DNA of 43,143 bases from Terrimonas_A sp036262095 (lineage in GTDB: Bacteria > Bacteroidota > Bacteroidia > Chitinophagales > Chitinophagaceae): contig DATAJQ010000281.1 of assembly GCA_036262095.1 (NCBI GenBank), forward strand, positions 1 to 43,143. Reading direction: 5' to 3'. Below, piece by piece: positions 1 through 8,060 of this stretch. The position numbers and the translations under genes are program-made. Positions within the stretch are counted from its first letter, which is position 1, and every line of letters begins with the position of its first letter. The notes under the pieces are model-generated. The model made no database searches, was not told the origin of the DNA, and saw nothing but the letters and a program-made list of their open reading frames with translations.

Positions 1-60
1 TGCACCGGCTGCTGCGCTGATCAACAGCAGGCAGCATGCTATCCATATTTTTAATTTCAT
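1..60 (-). CDS. Secreted protein, N-terminal fragment (runs off window)
   Basis: An ATG at position 60 on the minus strand opens a frame that runs off the window after 20 codons. The visible residues form a signal peptide: Met-Lys-Leu-Lys, then a hydrophobic stretch (IWIACCLLLIS) and a small-residue end (AAAGA). It starts only 18 bp after the stop of the upstream glycosidase/SUMF1 fusion gene on the same strand, so the two are probably one transcript and may act on the same substrate. Nothing can be said about the mature protein. Confidence 0.6.
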   Translation of the reverse strand, partial: MKLKIWIACCLLLISAAAGA

Positions 61-78
61 AGTTTTAATCAAGCATTT

Positions 79-2892
79 TTATTTCACCTGGTCTTTTACA
101 CAACGGAACCCAACAGTGGCATTCCTTTCAAAACCCTGGCTTACGCGCAGCAGAGCCTGCCGGTAATGCAGTTCGCGGGGCCCGCCCTGCACATACCACC
201 AACTGCTGGAAGGTTTGAAATAAGAACCTCCTTTCATCATGATATAACGATAGCTGCCGTTCATGTACAGATCATTGGTAAGTTGCCATACGCAACCAAC
301 CAGGTCCTGCAGCCCATAGGGATTTTCGCCTTTAGGATAGGAACCTACCGCATATAGTTTTCCATTTCCCAGGTTGCAGTGTGCTGAATCAATGCCCTCA
401 AGAGCGGAAACAGTCAATGTGCCGGTGATTACCTGCTCTTTACGTGTAACGGGTGTGGTCTGATTCCAGGGCCACTCGTTCCCTTTCGGTGTTTGTGCAG
501 CATACTGCCATTCTATCTCTGTCGGCAGCCGTTTGCCTGCCCATTTTGCATAAGCCTTGGCATCTTCATAGCTTACATATACAACAGGGAAGTTTTCCTG
601 CCCGGCAGGGATCCTTCCGTTTTTCCAATGCTTAAGGTAATTAGCAGTATCGGTTGGTTTGTACTTTGTAGCTTTCACAAATGCCTGGTATTGCCGGTTA
701 GTGACCGGAAAGCGGTCCATATAAAATGAAGGAAGAGTGAATGTGCTATCCTGGTCCTGCACAGGATAAGGTATGAATGCATCACCATACGTGGTATGAA
801 AACGGAATGTACCCGCCGGGATGCTCACCATGCCTTCAGGTGCTTTATTAGCCCTGGTTGTATATTGAACATTGGATATGCGTCGTGCTTCTCCTGGTAT
901 CAGGCCCACTATGGTTTCATCCAGCAGTATTCCTTTATCCATGAGTTGTATCACGAAATTGCCTTCGAACCTGCCGAAATATTGCGATAGCTGCAATTGG
1001 TGATCACCAGGCTTCAATACCAGTGGCTTTTTTGCATAGTCGGGATTACCAGCCCATACCCTGATCTCATCCCCTTTTCCTGGTGTTGTAATTTTCAATA
1101 TATCACCATTCCGCGAAGCATGGATCAAAAGCGGCAATTTGGCTATGCAATCCACTTCACCTTCATTGTTGGTGCCAAGGTATTTTTTGTGGAATGCGTT
1201 TGTTTCAGCAGTCACCCACCATTCATTATTGCGTTGCACCGGCGTAAGCAAGCTGTGATGCCACAGATCTACGAAATGATATCCCTGTTCAGGTTTTACT
1301 TTAAATAATTCGCCTTTGTAACCGCCGGGGATAACACTGTAGATCGTGTAGATCGTTTTTTCCGGCAAAGCCCATTCATTTACCCAAATACTGTCTGCAG
1401 AAGTAGCGATCAGAGGAGTGAAACCTCTGGAGGTAAAGTTGTAAGTATTCTCTCTTTGAATGCGTGCAGTACGTCCCAGGTATTTATATTGCTCTTCTGC
1501 ATAATCGGGCTGACCGGGTGCAAAAATGTTCAGCTCAACACCATAGCCATTAAAGAATGATGTTGCGAACTCGCGTTGTATGGGTTCTTTATATAACTCC
1601 GCTACGCGGAATATAGCAAACTCCGGTTTTATCAGTTTGTTCAGGTTCAGCATCGGCGCATAGTACAACGCATTATGAACACGGCCGGAAGGGATGCCCG
1701 GCATATCTTTGGGAACAGCCATGCCTTCACTGTACATGATCACACCAGGCCTTACTTTATCGGCTGCGTTCTGCAGTTCATTGCTCGATTCACCTTTTGT
1801 GTCCAGCACCATACCATCAGCAGTGGTAGCAGCAACCAATCTCGAGATGCCTTCGAAATGATTTTCGCTGCGTGTGCTTTCATCCCAGGGATTATAACAC
1901 AGGAACATTTTTGTTCCCAGTTTGCGGCTATCGGCTGCCATTTTCTTTACGCCTGCCATACCACCAGGCAGATCTTCGAACATATCGAATTGGTTTCGCT
2001 GGTCCAATCCCAGGGTTGGCCAGGTAGGCCACAGTCCTACAAACTCATCACCGCCATATAAACGTTGTCCACGCTGCAGGAATTCAGTAAGATGGAATTT
2101 TCCATCCGTATAATCATAATAAAACTTGTCCCAGTTCATGATGAGATGGCTCACATACGAATGCCTTATCCATTGCAGGTCCTTTCTTTCGAATAATCTA
2201 TTGTCGAATTGCGTAAGATCATATAACCAGCGATGCTGAAAAATGCGGTTGAGCGAAGCATGCCAGTCGCCGGGCACCACCTCCGCATACAAGGCAAATT
2301 GAACAGCCCCCCCGGGATATAGCCAGGTCTCGAACCGCGAGCGCTTGCCTTTATCAATGGTTTTACGGCGGGTGAGAGCAGCCAATTGCAGGCCATTATC
2401 GAGTGTTATACTGTTAAAACCCAATTCCCAGGCGTTATCCGGAACGATCACATTCACCGGCTGGCTGCCTGGGCGGAAAAGATGCGTGCGTGAAAGTCCA
2501 TGCTTGCCAAGCCCGGTTATATACACGTTACCGGGAGCCTCGCCGAAAGGCACTATGTTTTCCAGTTTCAGTGTATCATTGCCTGTATTAACAAAACGGA
2601 TGATGGCCTGTAAACCTTCAGTTCCGGATTGCCAGTTACCGGGCTTCACCATTAATTTTTGTTGCGCCAGTTCCGGGCTATTGGAAGCGAACAGTTTTCC
2701 ATTCAACACAAAGCTGGCCACCGGCACAGGCAAGGAGCGCTCTCCAGCAGTAGTACCGGAAACCAATAAGCGGTTTACCTGCAGGGAATCTTTGGAGAGT
2801 TCGATCCCCGTGAGCCGGGGCTGTGCCAGTAAGGTAATGGAAAAGCAGATCGTCAATACCGAGAAGCAGAGTTTTCTTTTAATCTGGTTCAA
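79..2892 (-). CDS. Secreted glycosidase-like protein with C-terminal SUMF1/FGE-type domain
   Basis: 937 residues. Residues 1-23 are a signal peptide ending in LLAQ, so the protein is exported. Residues about 30-220 look like a beta-rich N-terminal domain, and about 240-500 like a TIM-barrel glycosidase domain resembling alpha-galactosidase-type (clan GH-D) enzymes. D364 (GMVLDTKGE) and E389 (MYSEGM) sit on likely strand ends and are candidate catalytic acids; this is inference. Residues about 686-933 match the formylglycine-generating-enzyme/SUMF1 fold: MVSIPAGTF, FYMDRFPVTNRQYQAF, GKRLPTEIEWQYAA, GLQDLVGCVWQ, KGGSY and GFRC. The copper-binding cysteine pair expected after KGGSY in true FGE is absent (FKPSSSWW instead), so this domain is probably not a sulfatase activator and may bind ligand. 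A signal-peptide gene follows after 18 bp. A perfect 18-bp palindrome lies 91 bp upstream and may be its operator. Confidence 0.7.
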   Translation of the reverse strand: MNQIKRKLCFSVLTICFSITLLAQPRLTGIELSKDSLQVNRLLVSGTTAGERSLPVPVASFVLNGKLFASNSPELAQQKLMVKPGNWQSGTEGLQAIIRFVNTGNDTLKLENIVPFGEAPGNVYITGLGKHGLSRTHLFRPGSQPVNVIVPDNAWELGFNSITLDNGLQLAALTRRKTIDKGKRSRFETWLYPGGAVQFALYAEVVPGDWHASLNRIFQHRWLYDLTQFDNRLFERKDLQWIRHSYVSHLIMNWDKFYYDYTDGKFHLTEFLQRGQRLYGGDEFVGLWPTWPTLGLDQRNQFDMFEDLPGGMAGVKKMAADSRKLGTKMFLCYNPWDESTRSENHFEGISRLVAATTADGMVLDTKGESSNELQNAADKVRPGVIMYSEGMAVPKDMPGIPSGRVHNALYYAPMLNLNKLIKPEFAIFRVAELYKEPIQREFATSFFNGYGVELNIFAPGQPDYAEEQYKYLGRTARIQRENTYNFTSRGFTPLIATSADSIWVNEWALPEKTIYTIYSVIPGGYKGELFKVKPEQGYHFVDLWHHSLLTPVQRNNEWWVTAETNAFHKKYLGTNNEGEVDCIAKLPLLIHASRNGDILKITTPGKGDEIRVWAGNPDYAKKPLVLKPGDHQLQLSQYFGRFEGNFVIQLMDKGILLDETIVGLIPGEARRISNVQYTTRANKAPEGMVSIPAGTFRFHTTYGDAFIPYPVQDQDSTFTLPSFYMDRFPVTNRQYQAFVKATKYKPTDTANYLKHWKNGRIPAGQENFPVVYVSYEDAKAYAKWAGKRLPTEIEWQYAAQTPKGNEWPWNQTTPVTRKEQVITGTLTVSALEGIDSAHCNLGNGKLYAVGSYPKGENPYGLQDLVGCVWQLTNDLYMNGSYRYIMMKGGSYFKPSSSWWYVQGGPRELHYRQALLRVSQGFERNATVGFRCVKDQVK

Positions 2893-2982
2893 TTTTTTTC
2901 AGTTTCAGGGTTTGTAAATAATTGCCTTAAAATTATAGGTAACCGGCAACTATTCGGGTAGAAAGGGGAAAAACCGGCAGCA

Positions 2983-3000
2983 AACGTTACCGGTAACGTT
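2983..3000. promoter_or_regulatory. Perfect 18-bp palindrome, LacI-type operator candidate
   Basis: AACGTTACCGGTAACGTT is an exact inverted repeat with a central CG, the symmetry typical of LacI/GalR-family operators. It lies 91-108 bp upstream of the glycosidase/SUMF1 gene (minus) and about 175 bp upstream of the VOC gene (plus). A LacI-family regulator is encoded about 19 kb away in this window. Its link to this site is only a suggestion. Confidence 0.5.
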
Positions 3001-3174
3001 ATCAGTAAATTGGGAAAGTGTTTTATAAGTTCTGCCATATAATGGGTTGCGACAGGCAGGGTGTATGCTTTCCCTACCCCGAAGAATTTCGCAAATGCCC
3101 CTTCTGTCTGATAAGGTTATGAACGAACTTTGAGATCAATCAATAATAAAAAACTATTGTAAACTTTATGATTT

Positions 3175-3561
3175 ATGAAAACAAAAAAGATTTGGGCCAA
3201 TTTCGGCGTTCAGGATTTAGAACGGACCACTAAATTCTATAAGCAACTTGGCTTTGAACAAAACGGAGCTTCTGATCAACTTACCAGTTTCTTCTTTGGG
3301 GAGGAAAAATTTATCATTCACTTTTTTTTGAAAGATATACTTGAGCCTGGCATGAAGGGGCAAATAACAGATACAAAAACAGGGAATGAAATTATTTTCA
3401 CCCTTTCTGCTGATAGTAAGGAAGAAGTGAATAATTGGGAGAAAGAGGTGCGACAAGCCGGGGGAACAATAGTCTCAAGACCGGAAGAGTTTGGAAAGGG
3501 GTATTATGGTTTCGTATTTACCGATCCTGATGGTCATAGGTTCAATGTATTTCACATGTAG
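3175..3561 (+). CDS. VOC-superfamily (glyoxalase/bleomycin-resistance-like) protein
   Basis: 128 residues, the usual size of a single-domain VOC protein. The N-terminal IWANFGVQDLERTTKFYKQLGF is the typical first beta-alpha unit, and the C-terminal GYYGFVFTDPDGHRFNVFHM is the typical last one. VOC proteins form paired beta-alpha-beta-beta-beta modules that bind a metal and act on small molecules. The substrate cannot be read from the sequence. There is no signal peptide, so it should be cytoplasmic. It converges on the Dyp peroxidase with a 35-bp gap and no clear terminator. Confidence 0.85.
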   Translation: MKTKKIWANFGVQDLERTTKFYKQLGFEQNGASDQLTSFFFGEEKFIIHFFLKDILEPGMKGQITDTKTGNEIIFTLSADSKEEVNNWEKEVRQAGGTIVSRPEEFGKGYYGFVFTDPDGHRFNVFHM

Positions 3562-3596
3562 CATCGCTATTCCGGCAAAAGAACAAGCACTCTTAT

Positions 3597-4520
3597 TTAA
3601 CCGGCAAAGCTATCCAGCATTTCAAAGGTAGGCACGAAAAATAAAGTACCTGTTTGCGGAGTGCTGAAATCCAGTATCCGGTCATAGTTTCCTTCCGGCA
3701 CGCCTACAAACATATTGGTGAGCATTTTTTTTACCGTAAGAAATGAGCTGGCGTAGGCAATAAAATAGGTCCCCATTTCATTGCTGGCTACATTGCCGAA
3801 AGGCATATTGTCCCTAACAATCTTAAAATCATCGCCAACATTGGCCAGTGCTGAGTGTGCGTTGGACGGTTTCACGTTATCAGGCATTTCAATATCATCT
3901 GTTTTTGACCTGCCGATCACTTTTTCCTGCTCATTTACCGGTAAGGCTTTCCAGGCCTGCAGATCATGGAGGTATTTCTGTACAAAAAGATAACTGCCAC
4001 CTTTATAGTTAGGATCTTCATCGCCGATAATACCAAAATACGCCCTGTCTTCCCCATGTGGATTTTCTGTACCATCCACAAAGCCCAGGATACTGCGACT
4101 GTCCCAGTACCTGAAGCCATGCACTTCCTGTATGTTGACGGCCACAGCTTTTAAGGTATCCGATATTGCAGCGGCAGCATCTATACAAAAACTATACGCA
4201 TCGGAACGGATATGCAGATGCAAATCGCCCCTGGTTGCTACGGCGGTATGCTTAGTACCTGCTATGGGTGTAAATGTTTCAAATTCTTTTGGTACTGGTG
4301 TGGGAAGTTGCAGCAGATGCCAGGCTTCAAAACCAATTCCCAGAACTACGCTGGCTTTGGCATTTGGGAATCGCGTAAGCGCGGAGTTGTTTAGGTTGGA
4401 GATCAACGTGCACAGGCTTTTAAAGGACTCTTTAATGTCTATTCCTTCTTTAAAATTCCATACCATGAAAATGGTATTGTTGTTTGGGTAGTCCAGTACG
4501 TTTTGGGAGTTAATGCTCAT
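3597..4520 (-). CDS. Dyp-type peroxidase
   Basis: 307 residues, the normal length for the compact (YfeX-like) class of dye-decolourising heme peroxidases. The diagnostic GXXDG motif is present as GFVDGTENP (residues 146-154), with D149 as the distal catalytic aspartate. H222 in PSNAHSAL is the likely proximal heme ligand, and R236 in VRDNMPFG is the conserved distal-side arginine. The family oxidises dyes, porphyrins or other aromatic substrates with hydrogen peroxide. There is no signal peptide or twin-arginine motif, so the protein is cytoplasmic, and no encapsulin gene is nearby. It appears to be transcribed alone. Confidence 0.92.
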   Translation of the reverse strand: MSINSQNVLDYPNNNTIFMVWNFKEGIDIKESFKSLCTLISNLNNSALTRFPNAKASVVLGIGFEAWHLLQLPTPVPKEFETFTPIAGTKHTAVATRGDLHLHIRSDAYSFCIDAAAAISDTLKAVAVNIQEVHGFRYWDSRSILGFVDGTENPHGEDRAYFGIIGDEDPNYKGGSYLFVQKYLHDLQAWKALPVNEQEKVIGRSKTDDIEMPDNVKPSNAHSALANVGDDFKIVRDNMPFGNVASNEMGTYFIAYASSFLTVKKMLTNMFVGVPEGNYDRILDFSTPQTGTLFFVPTFEMLDSFAG

Positions 4521-4994
4521 ACAGATCTTTGTAATTCGGTTGTTTTAGATGCAGTTATAAGAGGCTGTAAAAGCTAATTTACAAAAAGGTTGCTCATACA
4601 TTTAATTCTTCTTGCTGTTTCGTAAATTCAGGTAGAATACAAGCCATAGTCCTATACATTATGACTATGGCTCTATCAAATTATTTACAGGCGTTCCGAT
4701 TAAATGCACATACACATTTCAGGGGATACTACCTGCTGTCAAAATGATCAAGCTATTCAAATATGATTATTCGCATAGTGCCGGAGAGCCTTATGCGGTA
4801 GAATTTAGAGATATACCTTTGGAGTGGAAATAGAGCAAGGCCAACAGGAATTCAAGTACTGATTTTTAAATGTTCTTTTTGCAGGCCCAGGTCTTTAATA
4901 GTTCAGACGGGATGCGGAAGATATAAATCGTGCTCGCCCTGCTACCAGAAACATTCTTGTGATCAGCAATATTCGTTTCACTCCTATTTCTGTT
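4521..4994. other. Gene-free stretch with a short open frame of unknown status
   Basis: 474 bp between the Dyp peroxidase and the acetyltransferase. On the plus strand one frame stays open from 4636 to a TAG at 4831-4833, with the only ATG at 4744. The last part reads MIKLFKYDYSHSAGEPY... (29 residues from the ATG). I do not recognise it. It could be the tail of a decayed gene, because no ribosome-binding site or full-length start is visible. Nothing else stands out. Confidence 0.3.
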
Positions 4995-5558
4995 TTATAG
5001 TGATTTGATAATTCTTGCTGGGATACCTGCCACCACCGTATTTTCAGGTACATCCTTCGTTACCACGGCGCCTGCGGCAACCACAGCATTTTCTCCTATG
5101 GAGATTCCGGGAAGAATGGTGGCGCCTGCACCAATCCAGGCATTCTGTTTAATATGAACTTTACCAGGCATTAGCGATTGCCTATCATCTGGCAATAACG
5201 GATGTCCTTCAGATAATATTTTTACATCGGGACCAATGAGAACATTATCCTCTATAACAATGCCCCCAAGTGCCAAAAAAGTACAATTAAAATTGATGAA
5301 GACATTTTTTCCGATACTCAAATGCCTTCCATAATTGATATAGAAGGGAGGAAATACAGCTACTGTTTCATCAATGACTGCCCCGGTAACTTCACCCAGT
5401 ATTTTCCTGATGGCTTCAGGGTTGGAAGAAGCATTTAGCTGTTGCAACAACCGCATGGTGGTATAAGAAGCTCCCCTCAAATCTTTTATTTGCGGATGCT
5501 GTGGTCCTACGGTTATTCCATTTTTCAGATCATCAAAGATTGTATGGGCAGTGTTCAT
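4995..5558 (-). CDS. Sugar/maltose O-acetyltransferase family (left-handed beta-helix)
   Basis: 187 residues. The second half is built of hexapeptide-repeat turns (IGKNVFINFNCTFLALGGIVIEDNVLIG, IKQNAWIGAGATILPGISIGENAVVAAGAVV), which form the trimeric left-handed beta-helix of LacA/Maa/NodL acetyl-CoA transferases. The H of SEGHPL is in the usual catalytic position, and the ending VPENTVVAGIPARII is characteristic. It would acetylate a hydroxyl on a small sugar or similar acceptor. The gene is divergent from an AraC regulator with a 110-bp gap, which suggests it may be that regulator's target. A consensus -7 box lies 20 bp upstream. Confidence 0.88.
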   Translation of the reverse strand: MNTAHTIFDDLKNGITVGPQHPQIKDLRGASYTTMRLLQQLNASSNPEAIRKILGEVTGAVIDETVAVFPPFYINYGRHLSIGKNVFINFNCTFLALGGIVIEDNVLIGPDVKILSEGHPLLPDDRQSLMPGKVHIKQNAWIGAGATILPGISIGENAVVAAGAVVTKDVPENTVVAGIPARIIKSL

Positions 5559-5577
5559 CTTGCTTAATTTGATGATA

Positions 5578-5585
5578 CAAAATTA
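5578..5585 (-). promoter_or_regulatory. -7 box TAATTTTG for the acetyltransferase gene
   Basis: On the minus strand TAATTTTG matches the Bacteroidota -7 consensus TAnnTTTG exactly and ends 20 bp before the start codon. No convincing TTTG -33 element is seen at the usual spacing. Confidence 0.45.
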
Positions 5586-5668
5586 CAATGGAGGCAGGTA
5601 TCATTTATTACACTATTTACGTCAATAATGTCAAATATCACTTATCTTAGTTTTCACAATTACCAGAA

Positions 5669-6496
5669 ATGAGTAAGAGTGCCCCACCCCGCATTTTACT
5701 ATTGGAAGTGACCCGGGAAGCAGACCTCCCAAAAGATTTCTATAAGCTATACCATACTCATTTATATTGTTATAAAGGCAGCATTGAGTTTTTATTTAAC
5801 GATCAGTTGATGGAATGCAAAGGTGGGCAGTTTTTATTTTGGTTTGCGGAAAGCAGGTTATCGGGCTTTCATTTTTCCAAAAACTTTAGAGCCATTGTGC
5901 TTTTAGTGGAAAAGGATCTTTTGATGAATAATATTCCCGATCAAAGCTGGAGCATCAATGCACAACTTCACTCGAGGGTGTACCCGGTAAAAACCAGCAT
6001 CACCACGCAAGACAAAGAAAAGATCCTGGCAAATTTTAAGAGGCTGAACGAACGATTCAGGGAAACCGGCCACCGTTTTTATGAGGAAACGCTGAAGCTG
6101 CAAATGCAATTATTCATTCTGGAAATGTGGCACATATTCGCCAATGAATATGAACAACGTAAGCACAGCCTGCAAACAGGCACCTTGTATGAGCGCTTTA
6201 TTCAATTGCTCCAACGGCATTGTATGCAACACCGTGAAGTGCAATTTTACAGCAATGAGCTAAATATTACTGCCAAATATCTAAACCATTTGTGCAAGAT
6301 CCATTCAGGCATTACTGCTTCGGAATGGATACAACGGTACGCCAAAGAACGGATCATCATTTTACTGCAGAATAAGAACCTGAACATATCTGAAATTGCC
6401 GATGAAATGGAATTCAGCAGCCGTTCATTTTTTACCCGTTATGTAAAAAGGCTATTAGGTGCAACACCTAATGAATATAGGGGAAGATTGCGATGA
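5669..6496 (+). CDS. AraC-family transcriptional regulator
   Basis: 275 residues. The C-terminal about 95 residues hold two helix-turn-helix units typical of AraC/XylS proteins: ITAKYLNHLCKIHSGITASEWI, then LNISEIADEMEFSSRSFFTRYVKRLLGATPNEYR, including the conserved GxTPxxYR-like ending. The N-terminal part (about residues 10-150) has the pattern of an AraC cupin sensor domain (YHTHLYCYKGSIEFLF). It is divergent from the O-acetyltransferase gene and convergent with the amidohydrolase. It probably controls one neighbour and itself; the inducer is unknown. Confidence 0.9.
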   Translation: MSKSAPPRILLLEVTREADLPKDFYKLYHTHLYCYKGSIEFLFNDQLMECKGGQFLFWFAESRLSGFHFSKNFRAIVLLVEKDLLMNNIPDQSWSINAQLHSRVYPVKTSITTQDKEKILANFKRLNERFRETGHRFYEETLKLQMQLFILEMWHIFANEYEQRKHSLQTGTLYERFIQLLQRHCMQHREVQFYSNELNITAKYLNHLCKIHSGITASEWIQRYAKERIIILLQNKNLNISEIADEMEFSSRSFFTRYVKRLLGATPNEYRGRLR

Positions 6497-6590
6497 TAAA
6501 AACTGACCTTGCCTGCAACACTCAAGTAATTAATTCAAATGTTTATAGAAAGTTATAGTTTCTAACTGCTTTTATAGAGGCACTGTATTC

Positions 6591-7607
6591 TTATTGCATC
6601 GCTTTTATTTCAGCATCTGTCAATCGAAGAAATCTTGCCGCATTGTTAAACAAAATATCTCGCTTTTGAGTAGGGGAAAGAAAAGCCGCATTATTAATAG
6701 CTTTAATGCCTATTTCTATTGCCTGTGGCCAAACCATATTATCTGAACCAAACATAATGCGTTTGCCAAAGCCTGCATTTACCAGGCGTTCTAAATAAAA
6801 ATAGAATTCTTTCTGAGGAATCATATAGCAGATAGCAGCAACATCAACATATAGCTGAGGGTGTGTATACATGGTAGCCAGCATTTCATCCAACATGGGC
6901 CACCCTGCATGCATAGCATATATACGAAGTTTGGGGTGTCTGATTAATGCTTCATCCAGTCCAAACGGGCTGTGAAGTTTTGCCCGATAGTTTTCATAAT
7001 TAAGGTAAGGTGCCCCGGGAGGGCCGGGGCCAAGATGAATGCCCACTGGTATATCCAGTTTTTCTGCCATAGCCAGATAAGGTTCAAAAGCACTGTCACT
7101 CGGACTATAACCTTCGTATTGAATAGCTACTTCACCAAACACTTTAAACTCACCGGTTTTAAAGATCTTTTCCAGGGAATCAGGGGTAAGTCCCTGATTT
7201 TTCGCTAATCCAAACCCCCAGTCTAAGGCATTAATAATACGATCAGGGCTTGATTTTTCCCAGTTTCTAACTGTTTCCATGTCGCCGCTTGTAACAGCAT
7301 ATACATTATACTTATCCAACGCAAGGAGTGTCAACATTTTTAAAGAATCATTATTCGTTGGTGCTATTAGTTGTCTGTCGGCCCATGCACCGGATTTAAG
7401 CACATTCTGATAGGTTTCAGAATATGGCTGAGCAGGATCATGAGGTCCGATATCGCGAAAAGGGGCACAAATAATCGCAGGAGTAGAACCTTTCTTAACG
7501 GGCATTGCATGTAAGTGCATATCAATCACTGGCAATGGCCGCTTTTGGGCAGTAGTTGAATGTGTCAGGAAAAGGCTGGTTAAGCAAACACAGGCCGACT
7601 TTAACAT
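6591..7607 (-). CDS. Secreted amidohydrolase-family (TIM-barrel) hydrolase
   Basis: 338 residues with an N-terminal signal peptide (about residues 1-20, ending STTAQ), so it is exported. VIDMHLHAMP (H31, H33) is the metal-binding HxH motif at the end of barrel strand 1. GIHLGPGP gives the strand-5 histidine, YAMHAGWPMLDE the strand-6 histidine, and MFGSDNMVWP the strand-8 aspartate. This is the amidohydrolase-related (Amidohydro_2) arrangement used by decarboxylases and lactonases. The substrate is unknown. It converges on the AraC gene with a 94-bp gap. Confidence 0.85.
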   Translation of the reverse strand: MLKSACVCLTSLFLTHSTTAQKRPLPVIDMHLHAMPVKKGSTPAIICAPFRDIGPHDPAQPYSETYQNVLKSGAWADRQLIAPTNNDSLKMLTLLALDKYNVYAVTSGDMETVRNWEKSSPDRIINALDWGFGLAKNQGLTPDSLEKIFKTGEFKVFGEVAIQYEGYSPSDSAFEPYLAMAEKLDIPVGIHLGPGPPGAPYLNYENYRAKLHSPFGLDEALIRHPKLRIYAMHAGWPMLDEMLATMYTHPQLYVDVAAICYMIPQKEFYFYLERLVNAGFGKRIMFGSDNMVWPQAIEIGIKAINNAAFLSPTQKRDILFNNAARFLRLTDAEIKAMQ

Positions 7608-7701
7608 AGCAAAATGGTATTGGCGATTATTGCTTAGAGTATTAAAAGAACTTTTTCCATAAATCGTCCTTTTGTGATGATTTCATCTACCGGTAGTAAA
7701 A

Positions 7702-7721
7702 AATCATCATTTTTAATGATT
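7702..7721. promoter_or_regulatory. Dyad AATCAT-N8-ATGATT, copy 1
   Basis: An exact 6-bp inverted repeat with an 8-bp T-rich spacer, 47 bp upstream of an ATG (7769) that is followed by a stop after five codons. The same dyad, spacer length and distance to an ATG recur at 17981-18000. The region just before the ATG is also similar at both places (TTTATCnCATAAA). Confidence 0.45.
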
Positions 7722-7768
7722 GGTTGCCCCTTCTCTTTTCACGACATTTATCTCATAAATTCAACAAC

Positions 7769-8060
7769 ATGAAAAATACCTGTTGACGCAATTAAGTTTT
7801 CCTGTAATAACAATGCGCTGACACATATCATTCAATCGGGCGATCACTATTTTTAGGATGTTGCAGAAAATGATGTGGAGCCCAATAATTATAACACCTA
7901 TATCACAAGATATTAGCTTGTGCTAAAAGCACATGCTCAGGTATTGATAACAGATAGCCGAAAAGAATACCAGGAAAATCTGTTGGAGCATTATGAAAGA
8001 GAAACTTTGACTTTAAGGCGCTTAAAAAATGGTGGAATAATTTTAAACAAAAAAGTATGA
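7769..8060 (+). pseudogene. Decayed small gene with two in-frame TAG stops
   Basis: The ATG at 7769 leads to a stop after five codons. In the frame one base on, 7773-8060 reads as plausible protein (KIPVDAIKFSCNNNALTH..., then VLKAHAQVLITDSRKEY...) broken only by TAG codons at 7854-7856 and 7914-7916. The final TGA overlaps the ATG of the next gene (ATGA at 8057-8060), as in a translationally coupled pair. In AT-rich random sequence many more stops would be expected over 95 codons. I do not recognise the family. The last 47 codons are uninterrupted and could start at a GTG at 7920. Confidence 0.4.
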
